DNA of 64,000 bases from Porphyra umbilicalis (GCA_002049455.2 KV918765.1:648041-712040); one strand, 5' to 3'; positions 43,438 through 54,216 are shown, counted from the first letter of the stretch. The notes: generated by a model from the sequence alone, not told the origin. Program-made: numbers and translations.

Positions 43438-44060
43438 ATGTCCGGTGACGAGAGCCACCCCAACGCTGCCGTGTTGGCGGATGCCACCGACTCAAGCCGC
43501 ACGCGCCTGACCGCAGCCGCACGCCTCGGCCGCGGCGTGGACCCACCGTCGGCGGCGGGGGGCGGTACCCCCCCCGGCGACAACGGCGATGAAGGTCCTC
43601 ATTGCCGCCACCCGCCGTCGCCGACAGCGGCGACGATGCGTCCACCCGCGCCACGGACCCAATCCCAGCGGCGGTGGTAGCGGCGGACGTCTCCCCCCCC
43701 GCCGCCCGCTGCGCCAACCGCCAGTCGACGGCGGGCAACGCCGCCCGCTCGGCGGCGATGCGCGCCCGGTGGGCCGACCCCGCCTACCGGCAACGGATGG
43801 CGGAGCGGCCGCCGCGAGGGCTGGGCCGCGCCCCGACGCGGCCGCGGCGGGACCCCAACGCGCCGCGGCGGCCGGTCGGCCGGCCACGCGGCGCCGTCGG
43901 TGCCGCCAAGGCCGCTGCGGCGGCTGCCGCGGATGCCGCCGCCGCCTCTGGTGGGAACCCGACGGCGGCGAGCGGCGCTCCCCCCGACCCCCCGGCGGTG
44001 GCCCCCCGCTCCCCCGAAGCGCGGCGGGCCGCCCACGGCGCGCACATGAAGTCGCTGTGA
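43438..44060 (+). CDS. Hypothetical basic protein with AT-hook-like motif; one frame change
   Basis: Starts MSGDESHPNAAVLADATDSS (43438). The frame must change between about 43565 and 43625, by a short intron ending in CGACAG or by an indel. It then reads DSGDDASTRATDP, AARSAAMRARWADPAYRQRM and the AT-hook-like RRPVGRPRGAVG, and ends HMKSL with TGA at 44058-44060. The RARWADPAYRQRM block resembles small DNA-binding repeats such as NUMOD3, which is only a resemblance. The 3' half overlaps a - strand frame (43784-44551); probably only one of the two is real over that overlap. Confidence 0.4.
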
Positions 44061-44551
44061 AAAATGTGGGCGGAGCGGGCGGCGCCAAAGAGCGCCTTGA
44101 TGCTTGCTGCCGCCCGCCCCCGTGCGCGGCGGAGTGTCGCTTCCATCCGCGAGCGGCGGGAGAAGCGGGCGACCGCCGTGTTGGCGGGGTACCGGTTGTA
44201 ACCGGACTTGCGCGTCGTGTAGCGGTAGGAGAGGGACGCGAGCGACTGGTCCTCATCGTCCCGGGGGACGAGCGACGCGACGACGCCGCCAGGGATGCCG
44301 CCACCGGAACCGCCATAGGCGGTCGCACCGCCCATGTTGCCGCCGCCGCCGCCGCCGGCCATGGAGCCCCCACCCCCACCCCCGAGGCTGCTGCTGCTGT
44401 CTCCGGCGCCCTCGCCGCCCGACCAGGGCGTGTAGCCACCGTCGCCCGGCACGCCGCGCAGGAGGCCGCCGTACGCCGCAAAGTGGCGGCCCTCCGCGTC
44501 GGCGCCCGCAAGCCCGTCGGCCAGCATGTGGCCATCGCGCGGAGGCTTCAT
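43784..44551 (-). CDS. Hypothetical Gly-rich protein
   Basis: 255 residues from an ATG in a strong context (GCCGCCATGA at 44551): MKPPRDGHMLADGLAGADAE, then a Gly/Ser-rich stretch, then SLASLSYRYTTRKSGYNRYP and AVARFSRRSRMEATLRRARG, a basic region. The first about 170 residues look like real protein. The rest, antisense to the AT-hook frame, is Arg/Ala-rich and may be intron or untranslated. The basic block loosely recalls plant CCT domains but lacks their full pattern. Function unknown. Confidence 0.42.
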   Translation of the reverse strand: MKPPRDGHMLADGLAGADAEGRHFAAYGGLLRGVPGDGGYTPWSGGEGAGDSSSSLGGGGGGSMAGGGGGGNMGGATAYGGSGGGIPGGVVASLVPRDDEDQSLASLSYRYTTRKSGYNRYPANTAVARFSRRSRMEATLRRARGRAAASIKALFGAARSAHIFHSDFMCAPWAARRASGERGATAGGSGGAPLAAVGFPPEAAAASAAAAAAALAAPTAPRGRPTGRRGALGSRRGRVGARPSPRGGRSAIRCR

Positions 44552-44854
44552 GGCGGCGCCGCAGCTGGTCGTCTGGGGACGACTTCGCTGCCCCGGGGGG
44601 GGAGCGGCCGGCCTCGACTTGTCCTTGTCCCCCGACCGGAGTGGTCTTGGTCAGCCGGCAATGCGTCAGCAACAACAGGCGTCGGCCTGCGGGCGAGCAC
44701 GCAAGCGAGCACACAGCAGCAGCAGAGCGGTGCGGCCGACCCGGTGGTGACAGCGGCAGTGGCGGTGGCGGCGACCACGGCTTACCAATCAAACGGCCGC
44801 GGGGTCCGCGCGGCGCGCGCGCTCCGACCGCGGGCGGGCACAGCATCAAAGCTG

Positions 44855-46972
44855 CTACACATCGTCTTTCACGATTTCTGCTCCAAAAAGCGTCTCGGCG
44901 TGCTCAAGCAGTCCGGAGAGGAAGGACCCCAGGCACGTGTGCATGTCCTCCCAGCACAGCACAAGGGCCTTGTTCATGACAGCACGAGGGTGCGCCGCCT
45001 TATCGGCCTCGTAAGAAGGCCCCCGCCGACGTCGTGCCATGACTAGGAACGCAACGCGTCCCCGCACCCGGCTCCAATCGGCGCCTGCTTGTGCTGCGCA
45101 TGCCGTCTCCATCGCCGAGATCCACTTGCAGCTGTCTTTCCAGGACACTTTGTTGGAGGAGTCCTGGGAGGAGAACTTGATCTGCACGCACACCATGGCC
45201 GGCTCCCCGTCCTCGAGAGTATAGAAGACAGCAGCATCCATCGCAAAGGCATTCTGGTTCAACCTCCACACAAAGTCGTAGTGGGGGCCGTCCCCGCTGG
45301 TGAGGTAGTCGATCAGGAGAGGGAGCCTGGCGGTGCGCACGCGGTAGCGAGGGCGTGTGGCGCCCAGAACCTCGTCGGCGACGATCGCGTCGCTGCCCGT
45401 GTGGGTTGACGACGGGTACAGTGCGGCCAACGAGCACTCTTGTTCAGGCCAGATCAGGGCCCGCGCGCTGTCTAGTGTCAGGATGCAGCCCAGGAAGAAC
45501 TCCTCGCACCCGTGCCACAAGAGGCTGCCGTTTGTCCACGTCAGCAGCTGGCGGACGCCATTATAGATGCCATGATCGTCACGCTGGGCACGCGTCCTGA
45601 AGAAGTGCCACAGGGCGTAGGCAGGAAGCTTGAGCTCCATGTCCTCGCCACCCACCGCCTGCACGTGGCCACGCAACCGCACAGCATCCCAGTCCTCATC
45701 CAGTGGTGCACGGTTCTTGTCCGTCAGGCCATGGTCAAACGAAACCGACCACTCCAAGATGACGTGGGCCAAGACAGTCGGCCCGTACAGCTGCCCCCAT
45801 AGCATTCCATGGGAGAACGACGTCCGTACTGCCGCTTCCTTCACTAGGGAGTGGATGCCGCCATCTCCGACTTTGCCATCGAGCAACTGTCTGGCCAGGA
45901 ACGTTGCAAACCGCACGTCGTCACCGACCAGGAAAGCGAGAGCGGAAACACCGCGCTCCAGGTTCAGCTGCCCAGCAGGCGACGCATCGTCCAGCACCCA
46001 GTCCGCCATGACGCCATCATAGTTCAGGTAGACCCCGCTCTGCGCGTTAGACTCCAGCACTGCCTGGAAGACGGCAGGGGTGGGCACCACCAGCATGCAG
46101 GGCAGATGTCGCACAGGTCTGCCGGAGGCGGTCTTCTCATTCAACATCAGGTGAGCGCCAAGCGAGGAAAATAGGGTGTAGCCCCCGACCATATCGGTCA
46201 GTCGGCAGATGGCAGACCGGTACTTGTCCGCCGTATTCGGGGAGAAGAAGTCCTGCACCTTGTGCAGCTCGTCGACAATGATGATGAGCGGCTGGAACGG
46301 TGACGACGCGCCCACCAGACCCTTCATCAGGTCACAGACAGCCTTGAAGAGAGACGTCTCGTTGATGAGACCACACGTGAGCAGTACTCGGCAGGACGCG
46401 CACAGGTTCATCCACTTCAGGGACGCATGCTGGCCGTCAAGCTGCGCCTGCATGAAGAAGATGATGCGCAAATAGAGTGGGACGAGCAGCCCAAACTCGC
46501 TGAGCGCCTTGTCCTCGTCGCTCAGGGCCCACGAGCTGCTGTTGAAGTTGACCCCGATGACGTACGCTCGTGCCGCCCATCCGATGGTGGCCGCGGACTG
46601 CTCGGGGATGTGCTGTTCCATGGCCGCTGCGGCAGCAGGGTCACCGCTGCGCAGCAGGTACACCATCTCGGCCACCTTGCCGCAAAGACGCGACTTGCCG
46701 CTTCCGGGGAAAGATGTAAAGTACGACAATGGCCGTCGACGGTCGCCTTGCATGTGCAGCTGGAAAATGAAGTACAGAGCTTGGCACACAACCCAAGTGG
46801 TGTCAACGTTCGTCACCTCGTCCTCGGGGTGTCGCTCGAACAGCTTGACCCACACCGGCGGCTCCTGTGGCTGCTTTTTGCCACAGGATGCAACAAGCAC
46901 CGAAACGAAGGGGTTTCGCAAGACAACAGCGCACACGCGTGCCAGCAGCGAGGATTCGTACTCCATTGCCAT
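44855..46972 (-). CDS. Crinkler-type P-loop NTPase with PD-(D/E)XK-like nuclease domain
   Basis: 705 residues from ATG 46972 (MAMEYESSLLARVCAVVLRN); a GTG 15 codons upstream is in frame. The Walker A motif FPGSGKS (88-94) and Walker B motif LIIIVDE (229-235) define a P-loop ATPase. The C-terminal part has NAFAMDAAVFY (Asp579) and CVQIKFSSQ (QxK at 597-599), spaced like a PD-(D/E)XK nuclease with Gln in place of the usual Glu. An NTPase plus such a nuclease is the architecture described for Crinkler-type proteins, which occur in oomycete and chytrid effectors and in many free-living eukaryotes and are thought to derive from transposon-linked nucleases. The usual ubiquitin-like N-terminal header is not evident here. 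No lesion seen. Its neighbour upstream on the same strand belongs to the same class. Confidence 0.78.
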   Translation of the reverse strand: MAMEYESSLLARVCAVVLRNPFVSVLVASCGKKQPQEPPVWVKLFERHPEDEVTNVDTTWVVCQALYFIFQLHMQGDRRRPLSYFTSFPGSGKSRLCGKVAEMVYLLRSGDPAAAAAMEQHIPEQSAATIGWAARAYVIGVNFNSSSWALSDEDKALSEFGLLVPLYLRIIFFMQAQLDGQHASLKWMNLCASCRVLLTCGLINETSLFKAVCDLMKGLVGASSPFQPLIIIVDELHKVQDFFSPNTADKYRSAICRLTDMVGGYTLFSSLGAHLMLNEKTASGRPVRHLPCMLVVPTPAVFQAVLESNAQSGVYLNYDGVMADWVLDDASPAGQLNLERGVSALAFLVGDDVRFATFLARQLLDGKVGDGGIHSLVKEAAVRTSFSHGMLWGQLYGPTVLAHVILEWSVSFDHGLTDKNRAPLDEDWDAVRLRGHVQAVGGEDMELKLPAYALWHFFRTRAQRDDHGIYNGVRQLLTWTNGSLLWHGCEEFFLGCILTLDSARALIWPEQECSLAALYPSSTHTGSDAIVADEVLGATRPRYRVRTARLPLLIDYLTSGDGPHYDFVWRLNQNAFAMDAAVFYTLEDGEPAMVCVQIKFSSQDSSNKVSWKDSCKWISAMETACAAQAGADWSRVRGRVAFLVMARRRRGPSYEADKAAHPRAVMNKALVLCWEDMHTCLGSFLSGLLEHAETLFGAEIVKDDV

Positions 46973-47004
46973 GGCCGGGCGCCGCCCACCGCAGTCGAGC
47001 AGCG

Positions 47005-47448
47005 TTAGATCCGGCACAAGAAGGCGGCGAAGTGGGGTGGCGACTGTGGAGCGCCTGGCAGGTCACAGGCCTTGAAGCACGCGTCCGGTCCGGCCTTGTT
47101 GGCAGTGGTCTGTAGCAAGAGGAAGTCACCGTGAGGGGTGGAGGGGGCAAGAAAAGAAAAACCAGTGTGCACAGTCAAAACTCCACTCTCAAACAGACGC
47201 AACGGCGGCAGTTCTGCAGCGGAGGGGTCTGCGCGGGACCAGCACTCCAGAGCCACTAGGTGGGGGCGGGCAAACTCTGTGCTGTTGCAAAAAAACCACA
47301 GGCTCGCTGCACTCCGCGCAGTCATAACATACAACGCAGCTGAACGTACGTGGTAGGCGACAGCGGCGTCCAGCCGGCGGTTGAGACGGAACGCGGCGCC
47401 TGCCTCGCCTGGAGACCGAATGGCCCAGCTGGGCATTCCGCAGCGCAA
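47005..47448 (-). other. Possible upstream exon or leader ORF of the NTPase gene
   Basis: A - strand frame (MRCGMPSWAIRSPGEAGAAF ... FLLLQTTANKAGPDACFKAC) ends at 47005, just before the NTPase start and in another frame. Its composition is protein-like. It could be an N-terminal exon joined by splicing; no clear donor/acceptor pair was identified. Confidence 0.3.
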
Positions 47449-47639
47449 AGGTGGCGCGCGCGTCGCACACCAAATTATTGAGCCCCGCGGCGGCGCCCGG
47501 CGCGGCGCCCGCGGCTAGCGCGGCGAGGAGGTCCGCCGCCACCGCCGCGCCGACGGTGGCCGTTTTGGCGGCCGCTAGGACGGGGGAGAGCAAAGGCCGG
47601 CTTGATGCGGGAGGCGGCGGGTGGGGTGGGGAGAGCGGC

Positions 47640-47960
47640 GCGGTCGGGCAGCGAGCACCAAGGGGGAGAGCGGCGCGGCCTTCAGCGGCAGCGTCCACCG
47701 AGGGGGAGAGCGCCTTGGCCGTCAGCGGCAGCGTCCACCGTCGGGGAGACCGCCGCGGCCGCAAGCGGCAGCAGCCAACCACAGACTGGGAGAGCGGCGC
47801 GGTCGTCAGCGGCAGCGTCCACCGTCGGGGAGAGCGCCGCGGCCGCAAGCGGCAGCAGCCAACCACAGACTGGGAGAGCGGCGCGGTCGCCAGCGACAGC
47901 GATCATCGTCGGGGGGAGAGCGTAGTCGTGAGCGACTGCGATCACCGTCGGTGGGAGCTA
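47640..47960 (+). repeat. Minisatellite between the two Crinkler-type genes
   Basis: Imperfect units of about 39-45 bp, combined into 84-bp pairs, built on GGGGAGAGCGGCGCGGTCGT, CAGCGGCAGCGTCCACCGTC and AAGCGGCAGCAGCCAACCAC. Unit lengths divisible by three keep several frames open, so the ORFs here (e.g. 47451-48227) are probably spurious. Confidence 0.75.
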
Positions 47961-48070
47961 GGGATGGGCCACTGGTTTAGCGTATTTACTGTAACTGGTT
48001 GCAACTGGTTTAAATGGCTATTTTTGCCGAACTGGCATCAACCACATTTGCACGTTAAAAACTGTGCAAA

Positions 48071-50053
48071 TCAGTTCCGAAGCGCCTCAAGGTATAGGGC
48101 TTGCAGGTCGCGGAACTTGGCGTTGCACGCCCCTGTGGAACTGGCGCACGCCACCTCCGTCCACAGCTCCCAGGCGGGGGATGTTATGTTATCCTCGATG
48201 GAACGCGCGTGCTCCTTGACGACGTAGTCAAGGACATCCACCATAAACAGGTCCAGGTCCCGTGGATCGCCCGAAGCCTTGTACTTGCCCTTCCACTTGG
48301 CCGTGTTTTCCCACATTTGCGCTTGTTGTGCAGGAATGGACCAGGTACCGGGCGCTTCCTTGTTGCGACGAAGGAAGAAAGCAGTGTCCCAATCGATGAC
48401 CTTAATGACAATGGAGGATGCCTCCCGCCAGAGGACATTGGACGGGTAGAGGTCGCCATGAACAACGAGTGCGGCATGAAGGGAAGAGATAAATACACGA
48501 AGTGCGTCCGCATAGAGCTCGAGTACGCACGCTGTCGCGGGAGGAAACAAGTTGAAGAGGCCGTCTGGGTTGAGAGTCGAGGGACGCGAGAGGTCGGGGT
48601 AGAACATGCCCCACGAGGGATTGTTCTCCAGTGCCGGCAGCAATACATTGACCGCATGGCCAAGCGGGAAGCACACGTTGGCCTTGAGCCCGCGCTCGTA
48701 CAATCGAGCGAAAACATGGTACATGTTCACAACCCAGGAGCGCAGCGTCTCATCCAGCAACGCCGACCTTCCAGGTACCATGCCGTCCATGTTGATGCAG
48801 TGCCGCTTGACGAATACCGAGTCCGGGATGTCAAGGAAGCCTACGGGGGCGAGCGGGGGGTCCAGCGGCTGCGCCGTCTGCAGGAGAGTGCGAAGCTTGT
48901 CCATGTGCACACGCGCCTTGGACAGGAAACGCTCAATCAGCAGCGCGTCCCGGCGCGACCCGATTGTGAGCGCACCGCTTAGGATCAATGGCAGCGGCAG
49001 CGTGCCGTCCGCAAGGAAGGTCGCTCCGAACTGCATCTGGCCGCCAGCCGTCACGTCAACAGGGACGATGGCGTCTTCGGGCTTGAGCCCCGCACGTACC
49101 AAGTGCACGCAAACGGCGGACGCCGCGCAAAAGGCTTGAGGCAAGACCTCAACGCACGACTTAGAGGACGACTTGAACTCCCGGATTCTGCAAGGGACAA
49201 AGGAAGACATCGACCCGTCGAGGCAGAAGCCGGTCGTGAAGTCTGGCCTGGAGCTGTTGTTGGGCAGCAGCGTCGGCACACCAGAGAGGGCCAGCTCCTT
49301 GTCCTCCACGGCCACCTCGCCGTCAGCACCAAAATTGGCCAGCAATGCCCGTCCCACAATGACCGGAACCGTGCACTCAGCGGGAACAGAGCCGCCAGCA
49401 CGCTCTGGCGTCTGCACCATGTTGAGCTGCGTGGTGTCGCAGGCGAGCAGCCGCGGCAACTCTGCATCCGGGTCGTCTTCCAGGTCGTCTGGTAGCAGAG
49501 CCGCCGCCACGCGTTCCTCGGGCGTCGGGTCAAAGAGGAAGCTTGTTAAGGCCCCAGGACCAGCAGTACCCTGGTTCGACGCGACTGAGTCGGACGCCGG
49601 CCGAGACGGGCTGCAAGGAACAATTCGACGCCGCTGGGAGACGTCGAGAGCTCCGACCCCTTTCTCCACCACGAGTAGACGCTCCGCGTACTCCAGGCGC
49701 ATCTTTTGCTCATCAAGAGCGCTCCGCGCTGCCGAGCGCGCCGCTTTGGCCTCGCCAAGCTCCTTCTTGCTCACCAGGATCTCGTCATGCGTCCCGCAGC
49801 GCAGCAGCTGCTCCTCCGCCTTGAAGAGCTCATACGACGCCAGGCACTCCTTCACAACGGCATCTTGATAGGCAATCCGCAAACGGTGAAGCTCCGCCGC
49901 ATGGTCGTCGCGAGCAGACGTTGTGTCGGGTTCGTTGGTCGCCAGCTCCTGACGGTAGCTCAATGCCACCTCCCACTGCGTCAAAGCAATTTGACATGCC
50001 CGGCTCGAAAGCCGCAGGTCACGCTCGGAAACAGAGGACGTGTCGTCCGACAT
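48071..50053 (-). CDS. Crinkler-type protein: coiled coil, nuclease-like domain, protein kinase
   Basis: 660 residues from ATG 50053 (MSDDTSSVSERDLRLSSRAC). The frame stays open another 91 codons upstream to 50326, with a hydrophobic stretch that might be a targeting segment. Residues 20-130 are charged and heptad-like (coiled coil). A region around Asp271 (RPDFTTGF) and RIREFKSSSK (Glu292-Lys294) fits a PD-(D/E)XK-like core. The C-terminus is a kinase fold: catalytic loop VVHGDLYPSNVLW (Asp534, Asn539) and metal-binding IDWD (Asp554) in place of DFG. A classical glycine loop was not found, which is common in this divergent group. Nuclease-like plus kinase is a known Crinkler-type combination. 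Intact; ends with TGA at 48071-48073. Confidence 0.78.
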   Translation of the reverse strand: MSDDTSSVSERDLRLSSRACQIALTQWEVALSYRQELATNEPDTTSARDDHAAELHRLRIAYQDAVVKECLASYELFKAEEQLLRCGTHDEILVSKKELGEAKAARSAARSALDEQKMRLEYAERLLVVEKGVGALDVSQRRRIVPCSPSRPASDSVASNQGTAGPGALTSFLFDPTPEERVAAALLPDDLEDDPDAELPRLLACDTTQLNMVQTPERAGGSVPAECTVPVIVGRALLANFGADGEVAVEDKELALSGVPTLLPNNSSRPDFTTGFCLDGSMSSFVPCRIREFKSSSKSCVEVLPQAFCAASAVCVHLVRAGLKPEDAIVPVDVTAGGQMQFGATFLADGTLPLPLILSGALTIGSRRDALLIERFLSKARVHMDKLRTLLQTAQPLDPPLAPVGFLDIPDSVFVKRHCINMDGMVPGRSALLDETLRSWVVNMYHVFARLYERGLKANVCFPLGHAVNVLLPALENNPSWGMFYPDLSRPSTLNPDGLFNLFPPATACVLELYADALRVFISSLHAALVVHGDLYPSNVLWREASSIVIKVIDWDTAFFLRRNKEAPGTWSIPAQQAQMWENTAKWKGKYKASGDPRDLDLFMVDVLDYVVKEHARSIEDNITSPAWELWTEVACASSTGACNAKFRDLQALYLEALRN

Positions 50054-50329
50054 GATTCGTGGCGCGCCTTCAGGGACCGAGGGCGCAGGCGACAGGGCCC
50101 ACCGACGGCCACCAACACCAGCAACACAGACGGCAACGTTGAAGGGCAGCACGTCACAGCAGGACGCTCGCAGGTGATGCGGGAGCAGCGAGCAAGCGGC
50201 AGAGACGACATTCGAGGACAGAGCAAACAATCCAACAGACCAGGATGACCAGAAAGAAAGGAGGAACGAAGTGGGCGACGACGAGCATACGTCAGTCCCC
50301 CGCTTCTCATGATACGAATATTCCACAAG

Positions 50330-51120
50330 CTTCGTGAAAGAGCCTTGTAGCTCTTAAAGTTCTTCCAACGAGCAGGTACAAGGCTACCCGCATCGTGAGA
50401 ACCAAGCTACCAAGTCCCCGCAACACCATCACCCACTTACGTACCCCGCAGACCTCGGAATCTCGGATGCTCGACGTCGCACGTACGACCGGTACCAATA
50501 CTGAAGCGGTGACACCACCTCCAGGTGACCAGCGGCAGCGATGGCAGCCCAACTTGGCGAGCCAGCGTGCCGGAGGGGGCGATTCACGGCTGTCTCACTA
50601 GACTCGAAAACACACAAGACGAATATACCGTCCTGCGCCTGGCTGGTGCAGGTGACCAGAGGTGGCTGGTGATTTTTATTTGATTATAATCATGGTGATT
50701 TTAATGATTATAATAATTTTGTGTCATTCATTGCAACTTCGACAGGTGACGATCACGCGGCCCAATCAAATGCACAGATACTAGAGCAGGCATGTGCTGA
50801 CAATTTGTGCACCAAGAAAAGGGCACCACCTTACCAATAAAAACGTGAAAAAGACCCCCATGTAGCCCCCTGTGAGGAAAACACGATTTGGGACACCCCT
50901 CATCGAAGCTCCAGTTAGCACATGAGCTTTGGCGTTGCAAACCTTTAACCCCAAGAACCTGAAAAAGACTGGCTCCAAGATCGTGGCTATCTGAGAGGTC
51001 CACAGAACAGGGCCCACAGGCGGGTATTAAGGAGTTGTCAGCCAAGCACGCGTCGCGAGAGGCTCTTTCCATGGAGGCCAGCCGAGAATTTTCTCGTACC
51101 CCACGCCGCCTGCCCCCGTG
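50330..51120. other. Intergenic, no gene seen
   Basis: Moderate GC with an AT-rich patch at 50670-50725 (ATTATAATCATGG... repeats of TGATTATAAT type). No protein-like frame. Confidence 0.4.
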
Positions 51121-51639
51121 CAGTGATGTGTCAGTCCTTCAGAAAACGCGCATGTCTCATTTTTGGGACACGCACCATAGGCGGCCGCGGAGGCCGACCT
51201 GGGGGTGAGAACACAAAAGCAAGAAATATACGTAAGGTACAACCTTGTCCCACCACCCTTACTCTGCGCCGTGCCGCCGCCGCCGCCGTCGCCTCCGACG
51301 TCGCCGCCGCTCCATTTGGCGGCGGCATGCGCGGCGGCAGGCAGCATCGCCGCCGCGCCGCCGTGGCCGCCCGTCGCCGCCGACGCCCCGGCCGTAGGCT
51401 GACTGCCCCGCTGTGGCAGCCCGGAGCGGTGGCCGCGGGTGCGGACGCCCCTGCCCCCAACGGGGCAACCCCGTGGGGAGCGTCCACCGAGCTGCTGCAC
51501 GAGTGCCGTGCCGGCTCGCGCGCCGCCACTGTCTCCGTGGCCGCCGGCAGCAACGGCGACAGCGCGTCCCGACGCGGCTCCCGCGGCGGCGGTTCGCCAA
51601 TCCCCCCCCTCACCCAAGGAGGAGCGCCGACGGCTCGTT

Positions 51640-52450
51640 TACATGGGAATGCCCATACGCCCGCCGCCCCTCACCCCACCCCAGCCCCCGCCCTCCGACC
51701 ACATCAACGCCAGCCACCGTGTCTTGAGAGCCGCCCGCCTTGACCGCTGCCCGCCACGGTACGGCGTGCCCCCCCCCCCACCCACAACCCCCACCATGCG
51801 CGTCTCAGCCGATGCCACTCCCCCCGCCAACGCGCACCCCGCCCCCCGTCTGCCGCGTCCACAGGCGCACGCCGCTGCCACCCCACTGCCGGCGCCGCCA
51901 CGCGCCGACCGCCGTGGCGGCCCGCCACGGGCGCGCCGCCGCCACCGCCACCGCCGCGGCAGTCGGCCGCGTCACGAGACGACGGCCCGATGCGGGAAAG
52001 GGGAAGCTCACCCCGCCTCCCCGGTGCCTGCCACCGCCACGGCGGCCGCAGGGGGGGGGGGTAGGGGCAGGGAGCGTTTCTGCCGCGTCGGCATGAGGCG
52101 GCGGCCACGGCGCGGCTACTTGCACTCGCGGCACCCGGCTGCGTCGCCACGCCGGTGTGGGTTGGTGGGGTAGCGGCAGGCCGGGGGGGAGGGGGGGAGC
52201 GCCGAGCCGCGCGCGGCTGTCGGGGTGACTGGACCGCCGCAGCTCGCGTCGTCGGCTGATGCGGCGCAGGCTGATGCGGCGCAGGCGTTGCGGGCGAGGG
52301 CGTGCGCAGCGGGGGGGAGGCGCACCGACGGGACGGAGCTGATGGGGAGGCCGCCTCCCCGCGCGGCTGGTGACGCGGGTGGAGGCGACGGTGGCGGCGG
52401 AACGCGGGCGGAGGGTGGTCCTGGCGGAACAGGTCGTGCCCTCTCGTGCG
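51640..52450 (+). CDS. Possible Pro/Ala-rich protein fragments, low confidence
   Basis: + strand segments read like natural sequence but in different frames: RRLVYMGMPIRPP, DHINASHRVLRAARL, VSADATPPANAHPAPRLP, RVTRRRPDAGKGKLTPPP, and after 52225 TGPPQLASSADAAQADAAQA. They may be exons or one gene broken at the C-runs near 51771 and the G-run near 52054. No domain seen; boundaries are approximate. Confidence 0.22.
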
Positions 52451-53513
52451 TGCTTGCGCGAACACCAGTTGTGTTTGCTGAACTTTGGCCCATGCGAACA
52501 AGAACAACAACGGCAGAAACAGCCGCCTCGGCCAGTGGGCGCGCCAGAAAAATGACGTGTACCAATCAGATCACGTTCGGGACCAGTCCTGTTCCTGTTC
52601 GAGTCGGCCAAAATTCAGAGAGCAGCCGTATCTCGCCGTTGTGTGTGTGTGACCTTGCTATGTGGCGGTTTACGATGGAATCCTCATTGTACAGCCGTTC
52701 TTTCGAAAATCCCTCACTCCGACTGCTCGAAAAGTGCCAGAAGTCACAGTTTGGTGTCGCAGCCATGCGGGTGGCGCTCGACGCGCGCCGGGTGGCGGCT
52801 GCACGCCTGCCAGTAGGCGGTGGCGGTGACCACTTTGGCTGTGGTTGTTGCGACGCCTGACCGCTGCGACCGCTGCGTTGCCTGTGTCCCGCTTCAGCTC
52901 GCTCCAGCTGGAGGCATCGACTCGCGTTCGACGTCGGCTTCCCGCCAGGGACATATCTCTTTGCCAGCTGGCCGGCGTGCTGCGCGCAGCTGTCGTGGAT
53001 ATTTGTAGAACAGATATTTTTGACACTCCTCCAGGCATAATGATGCAGAGTCGCGCCACTCTTAAGGGGTGCCCACGCTGACCTGTGCACGATGAGGAGA
53101 AAAGCTGGGCCATCACGCGACTGTCTTTCCGGTGCGCGCCTGTGAGCCTGTGTTGATGCTGTCCCAAGGAAAGGCTGGGGAGGGGTGCCCTGACGGGCAG
53201 CGTGGGGCGCAGAGGGCACGGCCCCAGCCGTGCCAACGCATGTCAGGGTGCGGACCCAGCCGTGCGCACGCACGTCTGGGCCGTAGGGCGCGCGGGGTGA
53301 ATGGGGAGGGGGCTGCAGAACTGCGTGGGAAGGGGGGGCCGGAGGGCAGTGTGGGGACTGTTGAGCACACTTGGAACTCTGCACGGTGCTGCCACAGACC
53401 GGCCGTGGCTTCACACGCGCGCTTCTGTTCTCGTCAACGTTGTCCCTGGAGTCGCCGCCACCAGCCTGCCGGCCGCCCTTTGGGGCTCCCACACTCTGTT
53501 ACCCTCCGACGCC
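52451..53513. other. Upstream region of the oxygenase gene, no gene seen
   Basis: Moderate GC. Contains GACCAGTCCTGTTCCTGTTC-type repeats near 52580 and no protein-like frame. Confidence 0.4.
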
Positions 53514-54216
53514 ATGCAAGAGACGATGACAAACTCCGCGACGTCGGCTGCTCGTAGCCACCGGAGCCAAAGCAGCGACCGCCTGTCTGTCTCGTCGTCC
53601 CCCCGCGGCGGAAGCCGCAGCACCGGCGGCAGCCGCAGCGGCGGCGGCGGCGGCAGCCGCGGCGGCGGCGGCAGCCGCAGCGGCGGCGGCGGCGGCAGCC
53701 GCGGCGGCGGCGGCAGCCGCGGCGGCGGCGGCAGCCGCAACGCTCGCGGCAGCGGCGGCGGAGAGGACAACCGCAGCCGCGGCGACGGCAGCCGCAGCGG
53801 CGGCGGCGGCAGCTCCGGTGCTCGCTACGCCGGCAGGCGCAGCAAGCGTGGGGGCCAGCGCCCGTGGACAGGGGGCGTGCGTGGCTGTAAAGCGGCTGCT
53901 GACGGGACGCCGCCCGGGAAGCGGGCCAAGAAAGGCGTTTCATCAATTTCGGGCCCCAGCCTTGGCAGTCACAACCCTATTTCAACCGCATCGCGGAGGG
54001 TGCTTGGCGAACCTGTGGCCTCCTCAGCTGAGCGCTTCCGGGCGGCAGCGGGCAGTTGGATGGCCAGCAAACACTTGACAAACGTGGCTGCTCTTCTTCG
54101 TCCCCTGATGCGCGCCACCCCAACGACGGGACCCCCGCCCCTTAACCCGCATAGTCGTGCCACGCACCCGCCAACAACGACGGCGCCCCCCCCCCCGCAC
54201 GTGCCCACAAGGCGCC

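Noticed and set aside
47640-47960. CRISPR-like array
   Set aside because: Units are imperfect tandem repeats without unique spacers, in a eukaryotic setting.
47451-48227. 258-codon + frame between the Crinkler-type genes
   Set aside because: Mostly minisatellite, and its end is antisense to the kinase gene.
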